DNA from: Kingdonia uniflora
Taxonomy: Eukaryota; Streptophyta; Magnoliopsida; Ranunculales; Circaeasteraceae
Reading direction: 5' to 3'
Length of the DNA: 64,000 bases
NCBI GenBank assembly: GCA_014058105.1
Contig: JACGCM010001026.1
Span: 468,533-532,532 of the forward strand
The position numbers and the translations under genes were made by a program. The notes below the pieces were generated by a model. It ran no database searches, was not told the origin of the DNA, and saw only the letters and a program-made list of their open reading frames with translations. Of this stretch, positions 24,430 to 35,632 are shown in pieces (the stretch's first letter is position 1; every line of letters begins with the position of its first letter).

Positions 24430-25790
24430 TTAAAAGTCCCGTGGATCTACGAAGATAATGGATGTCGACGGCCTTGATTTAATCCAATCTGTAACACTAC
24501 TACCCTCATCTTGATTTTCAGATGTTATAAGCTTCTTCATGCACCAAATGTCCTCAGCCCAAGAGAAGCTTTTCCAATGTGGAACTCCGACTCGAGCTGG
24601 GTCACACTGACCCACCTCTGCGACTACAGCCCCACAGCCGGTATCGTCCCTCCCCATGTTATGAGCAAATGCACACAAGCTCTTCAAGAGTTCTGCACCG
24701 CCCTTGCCGTTCATATAGAGCCCATACAGGAAATAAACTCCAAATGGCTTGAAAACGTTTGGTACTGACGGTATCTTAAGAATTGGCAACCAAGTGTCAA
24801 TAACTCGGCTCCCGGCGCAACAGGCGTATATTAGAGGTGAAACACCCTTTACTTGAAGCTTGAACACTTCTTTGGTGTTCCAAATGCTCAATATAGCAAA
24901 ACTAGGAGGAAGGTAGGGGTGACCCTGACCTTCTAGTTGTCCCCATTCCGATAAATAGGGCACAGCCATGAAGGTACCCAAGTTGAGTTTGTTGCTTAAG
25001 AGTACGCCTATGTCCTTTGGGAAGAACTCGTAGTTAGTGAAAATCCCACCATAGATTGATTCGGCAAGTTTTGTGTTGAGCTTGAGGATTTTGACCCCGG
25101 AGCCTAAAGACTTATAGTGGGCGTGAACCGGGTGGACTAGAACTGTAGGGGTACGAAACTTGTCATAGGCACATTTTAACGTAAATAGGTTAATGGAAGC
25201 CGTGTTAGAGTAGTCTGTCGCCATGTATGCATACTCTGCACCATTCTGCTTGCACCACTCTTCTAGTTCTTCGACCAGCTTCATGCCGATCCCCAAACGC
25301 CTGAAAATACAACAAATGCCGTTACATGCAGTTTCATGCAGTAAAGATGGGATTTGAGAGAGTGAGAAACCTGTGAGCATGAGATACTCGAAGCCCCAGA
25401 ATATAAGCAACTTTAACATAGTCTGGGCAATCATTTAACAGTTTCTTTCCCCGGGTTACCGTTTTTAAGCTTCCCCTTATCACCCCAACGATCTCTTTCG
25501 TGTCTCTAAGCTCTGCAACCTATCCAACAACAACAAAAATTACATGGTAATTAAAAGGAACATACGCTAGAATTAAATATGTTTTGAGAGATTACTTATA
25601 TCATTACCAGCATGGTGTACAAAGGGGTATGTCGAACACGACAGACAGGGTCGCCCATGTGATCCGTTGTGAGTGACATTTTTCCTCCAGACCCTACTTC
25701 ACACTGCCTCTCTAACTCCTCCACCGCTCTTTTATCACTGGTCTCATCATACTCTCTTACTAACACAATCATCTTTGCTGTATTTTGCAT
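24430..25790 (-). CDS. HOOKLESS1-like GNAT N-acetyltransferase
   Basis: Three exons on the minus strand: 25608-25790, 25371-25519 and 24430-25300, GT-AG throughout, giving 400 residues against 403 for Arabidopsis HLS1 as I recall it. The N-terminal GNAT fold (about 7-170) includes VREYDETSDK, EIVGVIRG and the acetyl-CoA loop RRLGIGMKLVEELEEW around residue 111. The long C-terminal part carries family motifs NYEFFPKDI, NKLNLGTF, KIPSVPNVFKPFG, GVPHWK and the end FVDPRDF. HLS1 controls apical hook formation, linking ethylene and auxin responses; HLS1 proteins are nuclear and have been linked to histone acetylation. It lies tail to tail with the NPY-like gene. It could be orthologous to HLS1 itself or to an HLS1-like paralogue. 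Confidence 0.92.
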
Positions 25791-27211
25791 GATATCTGAG
25801 ATTGTTGTTGCTCCTCCAATCTTAGATCATTGCACCTACATTTATATGTCGGTTTCTTGGAGGCTAGTCCGCTGATGTGGAACCTTATGTTGGTTTCTTG
25901 GAGGCGAGTTGGCTGACGTGGAACCTCCGAAAGGAGTTTAAAGCCATGTCTTCACATGTATTTTACAGGTTCACATAGATCAAAATAAATGTGAGACATC
26001 TTCATCTTTTTTTCTATCGTAGATCAATATAAATGTGAGACATCTTCAACTTTATCATGAGCTATAATGTTCCTTGAAAATAATATCTCGTATGTGTTCA
26101 AGCAAAGATAGATTAGATTGATTTATTTATACGTTGATGACTATCTTCTGATTAACATGAGAACAATATCTCCCCTTATAATGAAGTTCATATTCTCTTA
26201 AGAAAAAAGTTACCCCATTACGCCCATTAAATAGTAAGAGCAAACAAAAAGAGGGATGATAGACAATAAGATGATTCTCTATATTGGGAACCATTCAAGA
26301 AAAAAAAATCGGAAAAAGAGACGAATTTGATGCAAATTTCTCTTTAGAAAATTTTGCTTTACATATATTAATAGTTGATCTCTGCTATGTTATTAGCTAG
26401 GTATGAATCTACTTTATGCTTGATTAAGTATAATTATTATATCTAAGTTGTAATGAGGTTTGTGGTAGGCGTAATGAGGTTTGTGGTAGGCGTAAATAAG
26501 GGTGATGACTAGAGGCTGAGAATTAAGGAATAAAAATCATCAGACTTAGAAACTCAGTTACCCTCCTCTCTCTGAACCCTCTTTATTTGCAAGTGCTCCG
26601 AAGTTTTTTCTGCACTTTAAATGAGAATATTAGAACTCTGGCATATGCGTTCTTTGACATATACCAGAAATATGTCGAAAGGGTCTAATTCAAATCTAAG
26701 GGTGATAGCTTCATTCCTATTTGTTTTAATGTCATGATTTAATGAAGAAAACAATCTTTTAGGTGAAATAAGCTACAGTGTTGATCTCGTAAGTTAAGAT
26801 TCTTAGACAAGTACGAGGAAATTAAGTTTCTAGCTTAAAGAGACATCAATCTAGTACATTTAACCAATAACAGGTGATCATATAAAAAATGCTGGAAAAG
26901 TTTATGATCTCAAATAACTTCTCACTCTAGAAGATATGGTAGACATCTAACTGCTTCAATTGCTCAATGAAATGATCAATAGTTTGAAGAAGAAGGATGC
27001 AGTTGTTTTCCTGTATTTGACGTATGAAACTATTGGCTTTGAAATCAGTTGCAATGTTGTGGATCTTATAGGATATACTGGTTCTATCTTACCGCAGTAC
27101 TCCATCATTACTTCCTTCATGGTCCTAATACGTAATACCATGGCCAGTGGCCACCACTACTATTAATGAAGCAGTGAAGGACTAATCGTGGTTAGAAGTA
27201 ATTTAGATTAA
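25791..27211. other. HLS1-like promoter side with short tandem repeats
   Basis: No gene recognised. Short direct repeats are visible: GGTTTCTTGGAGGC units at 25851 and 25892 (41-bp period), GATCAA(A/T)ATAAATGTGAGAC near 25979 and 26024 (about 45-bp period), and two 20-bp copies of TAATGAGGTTTGTGGTAGGCG near 26451-26491. The first two lie within 250 bases of the start of the HLS1-like gene and so in its promoter. The right end abuts the copia element. Confidence 0.55.
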
Positions 27212-27216
27212 GGCAA

Positions 27217-28374
27217 TGTTGGAATTTTTCAAAACTTATACCTCTTTTGAGCCTTGAACCCATGACCTCTTGGTAATCTATTTTAAGTGACTCCTATACT
27301 ATAGCCTAAAGTTTAGTCCCACATTGTTTATAAACAATAGAGGAACTAAACATATAAGATAGTACCCATGTCACATGTGTGTAACATGTGACATAGAGAG
27401 AGTGTATAGTTGTGTGAGTGTGTGAGAGGATTTTATACTCTATACACACTTGGACCTCTCTCAGGCGGCCCGGCCGCTGGCTCGGGCTCGGACTTGGAAT
27501 TGGGATTGGGATTGGGCAATTGCCTTTGGAGGCGTTTGAATATAGAGAGAGTATCAGACCTTCGTTACCTTTCGTTGTATCCTGGAAAGAGATCAGACCT
27601 TCGTTACCTTACCCGAGGTAGGTCGAAATACTCTTCAAAGAGAGTGCGACCCACGCCTCGAGCAAATCACAACCTCTCTCCCTTGTTGTAGGCGCTGTAC
27701 CGGTGTCCGGTATTAGTTCTTTCTTGCTGCTGCGGTGTTAGTTTTTTCTGTTGCTGTTGCAAACGAAACCTGCCTGAAACTGCTGCTGCGGTAACAAAAA
27801 CTGAGTTACTGCTCCTCTTTACTGTTGCTGCCATATACCGTGCTCAATCAAAGGGAAGAACAAACTGAGTTACTGTTACTGCCTGAAAACGTTGTTGTTG
27901 CTACAGGTTCATAAGACTTAACTTATTACGTAAGTTAAGTATCAGACCTTCGTTACCTTTCGTTGTATCCTGGAAAGAGATCAGACCTTCGTTACCTTAC
28001 CCGAGGTAGGTCGAAATACTCTTCAAAGAGAGTGCGACCCACGCCTCGAGCAAATCACAACCTCTCTCCCTTGTTGTAGGCGCTGTACCGGTGTCCGGTA
28101 TTAGTTCTTTCTTGCTGCTGCGGTGTTAGTTCCCCGGAGTTCACTATCTCTTACTGCTGCTGCGGTGTTAGTTTTTTCTGTTGCTGTTGCAAACGAAACC
28201 TGCCTGAAACTGCTGCTGCGGTAACAAAAACTGAGTTACTGCTCCTCTTTACTGTTGCTGCCATATACCGTGCTCAATCAAAGGGAAGAACAAACTGAGT
28301 TACTGTTACTGCCTGAAAACGTTGTTGTTGCTACAGGTTCATAAGACTTAACTTATTACGTTAAACTTTTTACA
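27217..28374 (+). repeat. Left LTR of copia element, rearranged
   Basis: 1158 bp against 1055 bp in the right copy. Relative to the right LTR it lacks most of the segment equivalent to about 33040-33318, including the TATA box, and it gains an internal tandem duplication: the block at 27551-27930 recurs at 27939-28374. The second block also has about 41 extra bases near 28131 that the first lacks. Confidence 0.93.
27916..27940. repeat. Perfect inverted repeat at the LTR duplication joint
   Basis: ACTTAACTTA and its exact complement TAAGTTAAGT, with a 5-base loop, lie just where the first LTR block ends and the second begins. The right LTR has ACTTATTACGTTAAAC at the matching place and no such palindrome, so it arose with the duplication. 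Confidence 0.85.
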
Positions 28375-28403
28375 ATTTTGAAGAGTTTTTTATTTCCTAT
28401 AAT

Positions 28404-31226
28404 ATGGCTCTTTCCTCAGAAGTGCTGAAGTTTGATTCCAACAAACCCTCTAGGTTTGATGGTCTCAACTTCAAGAGGTGGAAGAACAAAATGTTCTTCT
28501 ATCTCACACTTAAGGAAGTGGCGTATGTTCTAGAACAAGAATGCCCTGTTGAGCCTCCTGTTCCCGTACCTGCAATAGACCCTGACCTGATTACAAACGA
28601 TTATGACAAAACCTTAGAATCAATTTCGAACTGGACTGAGGCTGACTTCAAATGCCGTAATTTCATTTTAAACGGTCTAGCAGACGAACTGTACGATTAC
28701 TATCTACCGTCCGAAACTGCGAAAGCCGTTTGGGATGCATTACAGAGGAAGTATGATACGGAAGAGGCAGGCTCTAAAAAGTTTGTCGTAAGCCGATATC
28801 TCAAGTTCACTATGGTCGACGATAAGCCAGTAATTTCCCAATCACATGAGTTGCAACGAATTGCACATGAGATCGTGTCTGAAGGGATACCTCTTGATGA
28901 ACAATTTCAAGTTGCCGTGATGATTGACAAATTACCGCCTAATTGGAAAGACTATAAAAATATCCTGCGACACAAGTCAAAGGAACTTACCATGGAGAAC
29001 TTGATTACTCGTCTTAGGGTTGAAGAAGAATCTAGAAAACAAGACCTGAAAGAGGAAATCCTTTTGGTTCAAGCCAAAGGGAAGGTCCATCTGAAACCTA
29101 AAGGGAAACCTTTCAAGGCTAAGAATGGCGGTAATCGGAACAACCGTCTTAACGGTGGTAATCCGAATAACCGTCAGAAAAATGGACACCAGAATCCTAA
29201 TAAGGGAACGAACCAAAAAGCCCCACCATATAACAGAACAGTTTCTATTGTGTGTTTCAACTGTAACAAGCCTGGACACATATCTAGAAACTGCCGGAAC
29301 CGAAAACCTGTTGCTCAGGCCAACGTTACCGAAGAGCCCTTAGTGGCTATGATCACGGAGATCAACATGGTCGGTGGAACCGACGGGTGGTGGGCTGATT
29401 CGGGCGCTTCTAGGCATGTATGCTATGAACGCAATTGGTTCAAGACCTATAAGGAAACTGAAGACCAGAAGGTGCTACTTGGGGATTCCCATTGCACCAA
29501 AGTGCTAGGCACTGGAGATGTTGAACTGGTATTTACCTCTGGAAGGACAGTGACTCTGAAGGATGTGATGCACACTCCTGAAATGAGGAAGAATCTTGTT
29601 TCTGGCTATCTTCTCAACAAGGCAGGATTTCAGCAAACTATTGGCTCAGATCAGTACATTTTGACTAAGGGTGGGATTTTTGTGGGAAAGGGTTTTGCTT
29701 GTAATGGAATGTTCAAAATGAGTATTGAAATGAATAAATCTGCTTCTGCTTACTTATTGTCTTCTTTTAATATTTGGCACTCTAGACTGTGTCATGTTAA
29801 TAAGAAATTAGTACACAATATGAGTAAACTTGGTATGATCCCTAAAGTAGATTTAAATGATTTTAATAAATGTCAATCTTGTAGTCAAGCTAAGATTACT
29901 AAAACCTCACATAAAAGTGTTGTAAGGGAAACACAACTTTTAGATTTAGTACACTCGGACATATGCGAAATGGACGGTACATTAACTCGAAATGGTAAAA
30001 GATATTTTATAACTTTTATAGATGATCATTCAAACTATACTCAAGTTTATCTGATGCGTCACAAAAGTGATGCTATAGATATGTTTAGGACATATGTAAC
30101 CGAAGTAAAAAATCAGTTTGATAGACACATTAAAAGATTTCGTAGTGATAGAGGCACAGAATATGATTCACATGAATTTCAAAACTTGTATGAATCCTTA
30201 GGGATTATACATGAAACAACTGTTCCTTATTCTCCAGAATCTAACGATAAAGCTGAACGTAAAAATAGAACGTATACTGAGCTAATAGTTGCTATGTTAC
30301 TTAGTTCTGGATCACCCAAATCTTTATGGGGTGAAGCATTATTATCTGTATCCCATGTTTTAAACTGTATTCCTCATATCACATCTGAATTATCACCTTA
30401 TGAAATTTGGAGAAAAAGAAAACCTAATGTTAGCTATTTTAAGGTTTGGGGATGTTTAGCCTATGTTCGTAAACCTGATCCTAAACGGACCAAACTAGCC
30501 AGTAGAGCTTTAGAATGCATTTTCATTGGTTATGCTATAAACAGTAAAGCCTATAGGTTTCTTGATATTAAGGATAATATAATAATTGAATCACTAGATG
30601 TTGATTTCTATGAGGACAAGTTTCCCTACTTACTGAGGGACAGTGGGGGTAGTAGTGGGGGTTCTCAACCTTCTACGTCTTCGACCCCTAATGTACCTCA
30701 AGTAAACGTTCCTAGAGCTGTTGATTTTCATGATACAGACCCAGAACTTCGTAGAGGTAAACGTTTAAAGATTGCAAAAGATTTTGGTAACGATTTTGTT
30801 GTAAATACCTTAGAATCGGACCCCAATACTATTAGAGAAGCGTTAACCTCAGGTGATGCTGATTTGTGGCAAGAGGCCATTGATGATGAAATGGATTCTC
30901 TTACTACAAATGAAACTTGGGATTTAGTTAACTTACCTCCTGGTAGTCGCTCTATTGGGTGTAAATGGATATTAAAGAGGAAACTTAAACCAGATGGTAT
31001 TATAGATAAATATAAGGCAAGACTTGTAGCAAAGGGATATGTGCAAAAAGAAAACATTGATTTCTTCGACACATATTCCCCAGTTACTCGTGTGACTACC
31101 ATTAGAGTATTATTAGCCGTTGCTGCCGTGCACAATTTGTTAATTCACCAAATGGATGTAAAAACCGCATTTTTAAAGAGAGAGCCGTTGGGCAAACGAT
31201 CTACTTATTTTTGGTTCTACACTTGA
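28404..31226 (+). pseudogene. Copia gag-pol frame, cut in reverse transcriptase
   Basis: A 940-codon frame starting 30 bases after the left LTR. Order: gag (UBN2-type, about 1-230), basic linker, zinc knuckle CFNCNKPGHISRNC (284-297), aspartic protease WWADSGASRH (about 327-336), GAG-pre-integrase (about 455-510) with WHSRLCHVNKK and CQSCSQAK, integrase with its catalytic Asp in HSDI (about 517), Asp in RSDRGTEY (about 580) and Glu in KAERKNRT (about 616), then the start of reverse transcriptase (about 825-922) up to MDVKTAFL. The frame then ends in foreign sequence; the YVDD motif is missing. Gag, protease and integrase look intact, so the decay seems recent. Confidence 0.93.
31174..31197 (+). 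other. 24-base LTR-derived filler at the RT deletion
   Basis: These 24 bases are identical to 33201-33224 in the right LTR, just before its TATA box. They sit exactly where the RT coding sequence is interrupted: MDVKTAFL is before them, and after them the sequence resumes, in another frame, with IFGSTLDIILETKN, which is downstream of the expected YVDD. Roughly 100 or more codons are missing. Confidence 0.85.
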
Positions 31227-32170
31227 CATTATTTTAGAGACCAAAAACATGCTTAACAATAATTTTGATATGAAGGACCTAGGCAAGGCTAGTGTAATTT
31301 TAGGCATGAAGATCACACGCACAGACACTGGTATTACTCTTGATCAATCTCATTATATTGAGAAGATCTTAAAGAAGTACAAATATTTTGACCGTAGACC
31401 TGCGTGTACTCCTTGTGATCCACAAGTTAAACTTTTAAAGAACTTGGGAGAGGCAGTTAGACAGAAAGAATACGCAAGTATTATTGGAAGCCTTCGCTAC
31501 GCTACGGACTGTACTAGACCTGATATAGCTTATGCTGTAGGGGTTCTATGTAGATTTACGAGTAAACCAAGTTTGGCGCACTGGGGTGCCATTGATAGAG
31601 TTATGCGGTACCTGAAAAAAAACCATGAACTTGGGTTTACACTATCAGAAGTTTCCCGCGGTCCTTGATGGATTTAGCGATGCAGATTGGAACTCATTTT
31701 CGGATGATTCCAAAGCCACCAGCGGATACGTGTTTAGTATAGCTGGAGGGGCTATTTCTTAGAGATCCAAGAAACAAACGATTCTAGCTCAGTCGACTAT
31801 GGAGTCTGAGTTAGTAGCACTAGCTGCAGCTAGTGAGGAGACAAGTTGGTTGAAAGACCTCTTGTCTTATATTCCTTTATGGAGTAAGCCTATACCACCG
31901 ATACTGATCCACTCAGATAGTACTGCTGCGATAGCCAGAGTACAAAACAATTATTATAATGGTAAGAAGTTAACGATACGTCGCAAACACAGTACGATGA
32001 GAGGTTACCTCACATCTAGTACTGTTACAGTGGATTTTGTAAGATCGGAAAACAACTTGGCAGATCGTTTGACGAAAGGATTGTCTCGTGACAAAGTGTG
32101 GAGCACATCCTTAGGGATGGGGCTAAAGCCTGTTATTGAATCACAAGTGGTGGGAACCCAACCTAAATGA
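31198..32170 (+). pseudogene. Copia RT C-terminus and RNase H, with frameshift and stop
   Basis: Frame 31249-31668 encodes the RT thumb/connection: FDMKDLGKASVILGMKI and GSLRYATDCTRPDIAYAVG. A frameshift near 31660 leads into the RNase H region ([20 protein letters not shown]), which has one stop at 31760-31762 where the conserved GAISW Trp would be (TGG to TAG). The final frame 31799-32170 holds ESELVALAAASEETSWLKDL and HSDSTAAI. Together these are the 3' end of the gag-pol gene of the element. Confidence 0.9.
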
Positions 32171-32703
32171 CTGGAAATTCCAAGAAATAGGTTCAATGGG
32201 GAAAACAAATCACTGTGATATAGAATCATGCAAATAAGGAGCTTGTCACTCCAGAGTTCAACTCGCAGTACATAAATGTAAATATGCATGATATCTTGAA
32301 GCGAATGTTAGGCTGAGTTCTATATCTCATTTATTTGAGTGGGGTGTCTAGCTACAAGAACACTCTTCATAGATTCACCAAGGTGATTGTGGAAGTGCGG
32401 CCGCTTCCTATGAGAAATTAGGCTAACTTCTCTAAAGCCTTCACCTATACTGGGATTAAGCACATGGCCGAAAAGTGCTGGCATTTAGATATTGCACATG
32501 GTAGGGTTGTATGTAGTTTTCCTCACTGTATAAAAGCGAATAATGAGTTCAAGACTCTGTTCACTTATTATTCTTATACGTTGAAGATTGTCTACTACGT
32601 AAAGGTTCAAGTCTAAGGACACCTTCACTTAAGTACAACTCTATAATCGAAACCGTACTCTCGTTTCTCTTTTCATTCATCTATCATTTTTCAGAAGTTT
32701 TTT

Positions 32704-32715
32704 AAAAGTGGGGGA
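32704..32715 (+). promoter_or_regulatory. Polypurine tract of copia element
   Basis: AAAAGTGGGGGA ends one base before the right LTR. This is the usual site and composition for plus-strand priming in LTR retrotransposons. Confidence 0.8.
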
Positions 32716-32716
32716 T

Positions 32717-33771
32717 TGTTGGAATTTTTCAAAACTTATACCTCTTTTGAGCCTTGAACCCATGACCTCTTGGTCATCTATTTTAAGTGACTCCTATACT
32801 ATAGCCTAAAGTTTAGTCCCACATTGTTTATAAACAATAGAGGAACTAAACATATAAGGTAGTACCCATGTGACATGTGTGTAACATGTGACATAGAGAG
32901 AGTGTATAGTTGTGTGAGTGTGTGAGAGGATTTTATACTCTATACACACTTGGACCTCTCTCAGGCGGCCCGGTAGGCCGGGCCGGCTCGGGCTCGGACT
33001 TGGAATTGGGATTGGGATTGGGCAATTGGCTCTGGAGGCCTTGGGGGCCTTGGGTCCTTTGGGCTTGGGTATCCATAATCTTTTTAACAAAAAGATCATT
33101 GGGCTTGGGTTTGGTTTATTCTTTAAGTCTTGGTCTTCACTTTGTTCTCTCCACCTCTTGAGGAGACCTAATCCTCAGGGACACGTCCCACACGTTTGAA
33201 TAAAGAGAGAGCCGTTGGGCAAACTCTCTCTATAAAAACAACTCCTCACCACCTTCAAAAATAACACAGTAACAACACAACTCTTCCGGGGCAACTGAAG
33301 TCTACTGTATACGAACGCTCGTTGTATCTTGGAAAGAGATCAGACCTTCGTTACCTTACCCGAGGTAGGTCGAAATACTCTTCAAAGAGAGTGCGACCCA
33401 CGCCTCGAGCAATCACAACCTCTCTCCCTTGTTGTAGGCGCTGTACCGGTGTCCGGTATTAGTTCTTTCTTGCTGCTGCGGTGTTACGTAACCGGAGTTC
33501 ACTATCTCTTACTGCTGCGGTGTTAGTTCCCCGGAGTTCACTATCTCTTACTGCTGCTGCGGTGTTAGTTTTTTCTGTTGCTGTTGCAAACGAAACCTGC
33601 CTGAAACTGCTGCTGCGGTAACAAAAACTGAGTTACTGCTCCTCTTTACTGTTGCTGCCATATACCGTGCTCAATCAAAGGGAAGAACAAACTGAGTTAC
33701 TGTTGCTGCCTGAAAACGTTGCTGTTGCTACAGGTTCATAAGACTTAACTTATTACGTTAAACTTTTTACA
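32717..33771 (+). repeat. Right LTR of copia element
   Basis: 1055 bp, TGTTGG...TTTTTACA. It retains the full promoter region: TATAAAAA at 33231-33238 after a CT run, placing the start of R shortly downstream. Compared with the left LTR it has neither the large deletion nor the 388-bp-period duplication, so it is nearer the ancestral form. Confidence 0.93.
33231..33238 (+). promoter_or_regulatory. LTR TATA box (right LTR only)
   Basis: TATAAAAA following CTCTCTC. From this copy transcription would run outward into the flank at 33777 and beyond, towards the 3' end of the aminopeptidase gene. The left LTR lacks the whole segment. Confidence 0.65.
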
Positions 33772-33776
33772 GGCAA

Positions 33777-35632
33777 TTAAATAGAACTCTCACTGGGAGG
33801 GTGAAGTTATGTGTGATTCTCCATTCTCTGCATGTCTCTCGTTCTTGCACTATCATTTACTTTATTGATCACAAAAATACTACTCTCACGCTAATACTCT
33901 CAAATACAACTTTTAATGTAAAAGTAATGCTCCAACTGCCAAATATGAAGGATTTGAGTAAGCATGTCAGTTGTTCATAGCCAGCCAACTTCATCTATGT
34001 CCAATGATATTCGATATTTAGACTTTTTTTGTATAATCTCCCTCAAATTATGCATGGGCGGAGAATACAGGCACAGGTTTGGGAACCATTTTCCTTCTTA
34101 GCTTTAGTGATTGTGCAAACAACATTTTATCTTAAACAACTAAATATTTCTTAAGATATTAACATTTGATCACCTGAAATTAGTTTAGATATGAATTTAT
34201 TTCGGGACTACACTTAAATTTTGGTTATAAAAGCTGTGATGATATTTCTGGAAATTAGTGTTTGCAAAGTGACTTGAGAATTGCCCCTAACGATTTATGA
34301 CCAAATTAAGACATTTACATAACTGTAGCAACAAACATTTTAATGGCCTATTTACCCTTTACTAAGTGAACAAAATCGGTATTCTACCACTTCAGAAAAC
34401 CTTTGAAGATGGTATATTTCTAGGTCTGCTAAGAAATAGTTCTGGTAAGTTCTAAATGACCACACTGAGACATGGTAGAAATTGCGATAGGAAAAAATGG
34501 TGGAAGAAGAGGACTCATTTCATCACATTGACACACCATAAAGATAAAAGACGAATCAATTGAAGATGTTCAACCCTAACTTCTTAGAGATGTTCAAGTA
34601 CTGCACTTGTTTTCTGCTAACAAGTTCAATTGGCCTACAAGTCAGCGTGTTGCGTTTTGCATGAATACATTGCTTTACAGTTTGTATTTCAGTTTTGCAA
34701 GTCTAAAATGCATGATGCTCAATGTCATTCACTCTAATTTCAGTTAAGTGTTAGAAACAACATCTAGCAAAACTGATAATGTTAAATTCCATTCGGAATG
34801 CAATGAGAAATGTCTACACTTATTATTAGTCAGTAGTTTTTCAGACTTACAGCCAAGACATTCATATTAATTCCGGTATCATTTTTCAGACTTAGGTTAC
34901 TGTATTTCAGGTTTACCGCAAAGTTCTAATACACAGCATCTTTTGTGTAAATTGTACAAAGTTAGTGGATTATGGAGTAAGAAATAAATCAATTTCTTAT
35001 ACATTTGCAGATCATACCCTAAATCCATGTCTTGTACAAACCAACCTGTAAACCCAATATTAGGACTTTGTTATTAAACAGAACAAAACCGCATTTTTGG
35101 GGATCTTTACTTCTGAAAATAATATTCCATCACCTTAGTGAGTCATACAAATGAATTAAGGGAGACTGCGACTGCAAACCAACAATACATATCTGTTAAT
35201 GATGCTCAAACTAAGTAGACAATCAACTTCAGATAATGCATAAATAAGTTTATTGCTCAAGGCATTCAACCCTCTTTAGTTCTCGTTGGCATGGGATGTG
35301 GTTCATCTTCTAGCCAGATCCGATTATAAGGTGAAACTTGGAGGTCAACCAAATTTTTTAGAAGCACCATTCAGAGGAAAACATAAAATCAGGCCAGTCC
35401 ATCCAGAACAAAAAGAATAATCACAAAAGCAAAATGACATTTTCATATGGTTACTTCTAAAGAACTGAACAATCTTTTATTATGGCAATAAAGCTCAAAA
35501 CCAAACCAATCTCCACCTTCCAATCCCATTTTATTAATTTCGATTGGATCTCAATAAACGCATTAGAAAATTGAGCTTCTTTACCCGCCTATATTTTGAA
35601 AAGCTACCGCATGTAATCCTTCTCAGGCCCAA
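33777..35632. other. Gene-free flank between copia element and aminopeptidase
   Basis: AT-rich, no coding frame or repeat recognised. The part next to 35632 must hold the 3' untranslated region of the aminopeptidase gene. Confidence 0.5.

Larger units (their letters stand above)
27212..33776 (+). mobile_element. Ty1/copia LTR retrotransposon, full-ended but defective
   Basis: The element runs from 27217 to 33771 and is flanked by the 5-bp duplication GGCAA (27212-27216 and 33772-33776). Both LTRs begin TGTTGG and end TTTTTACA. Inside are gag, protease, integrase, part of reverse transcriptase and RNase H in copia order. Damage includes a deletion in RT, a frameshift and stop in RNase H, and rearranged LTRs. 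A purine-rich tract precedes the right LTR. The element could move only with proteins made elsewhere, and its own 5' promoter looks lost. Confidence 0.95.

Noticed and set aside
27410..27691. Small frames in the left copia LTR, with near copies at 32910-33199
   Set aside because: They lie within the LTRs and are duplicated only because the LTR is; no sign of selection on the frame.
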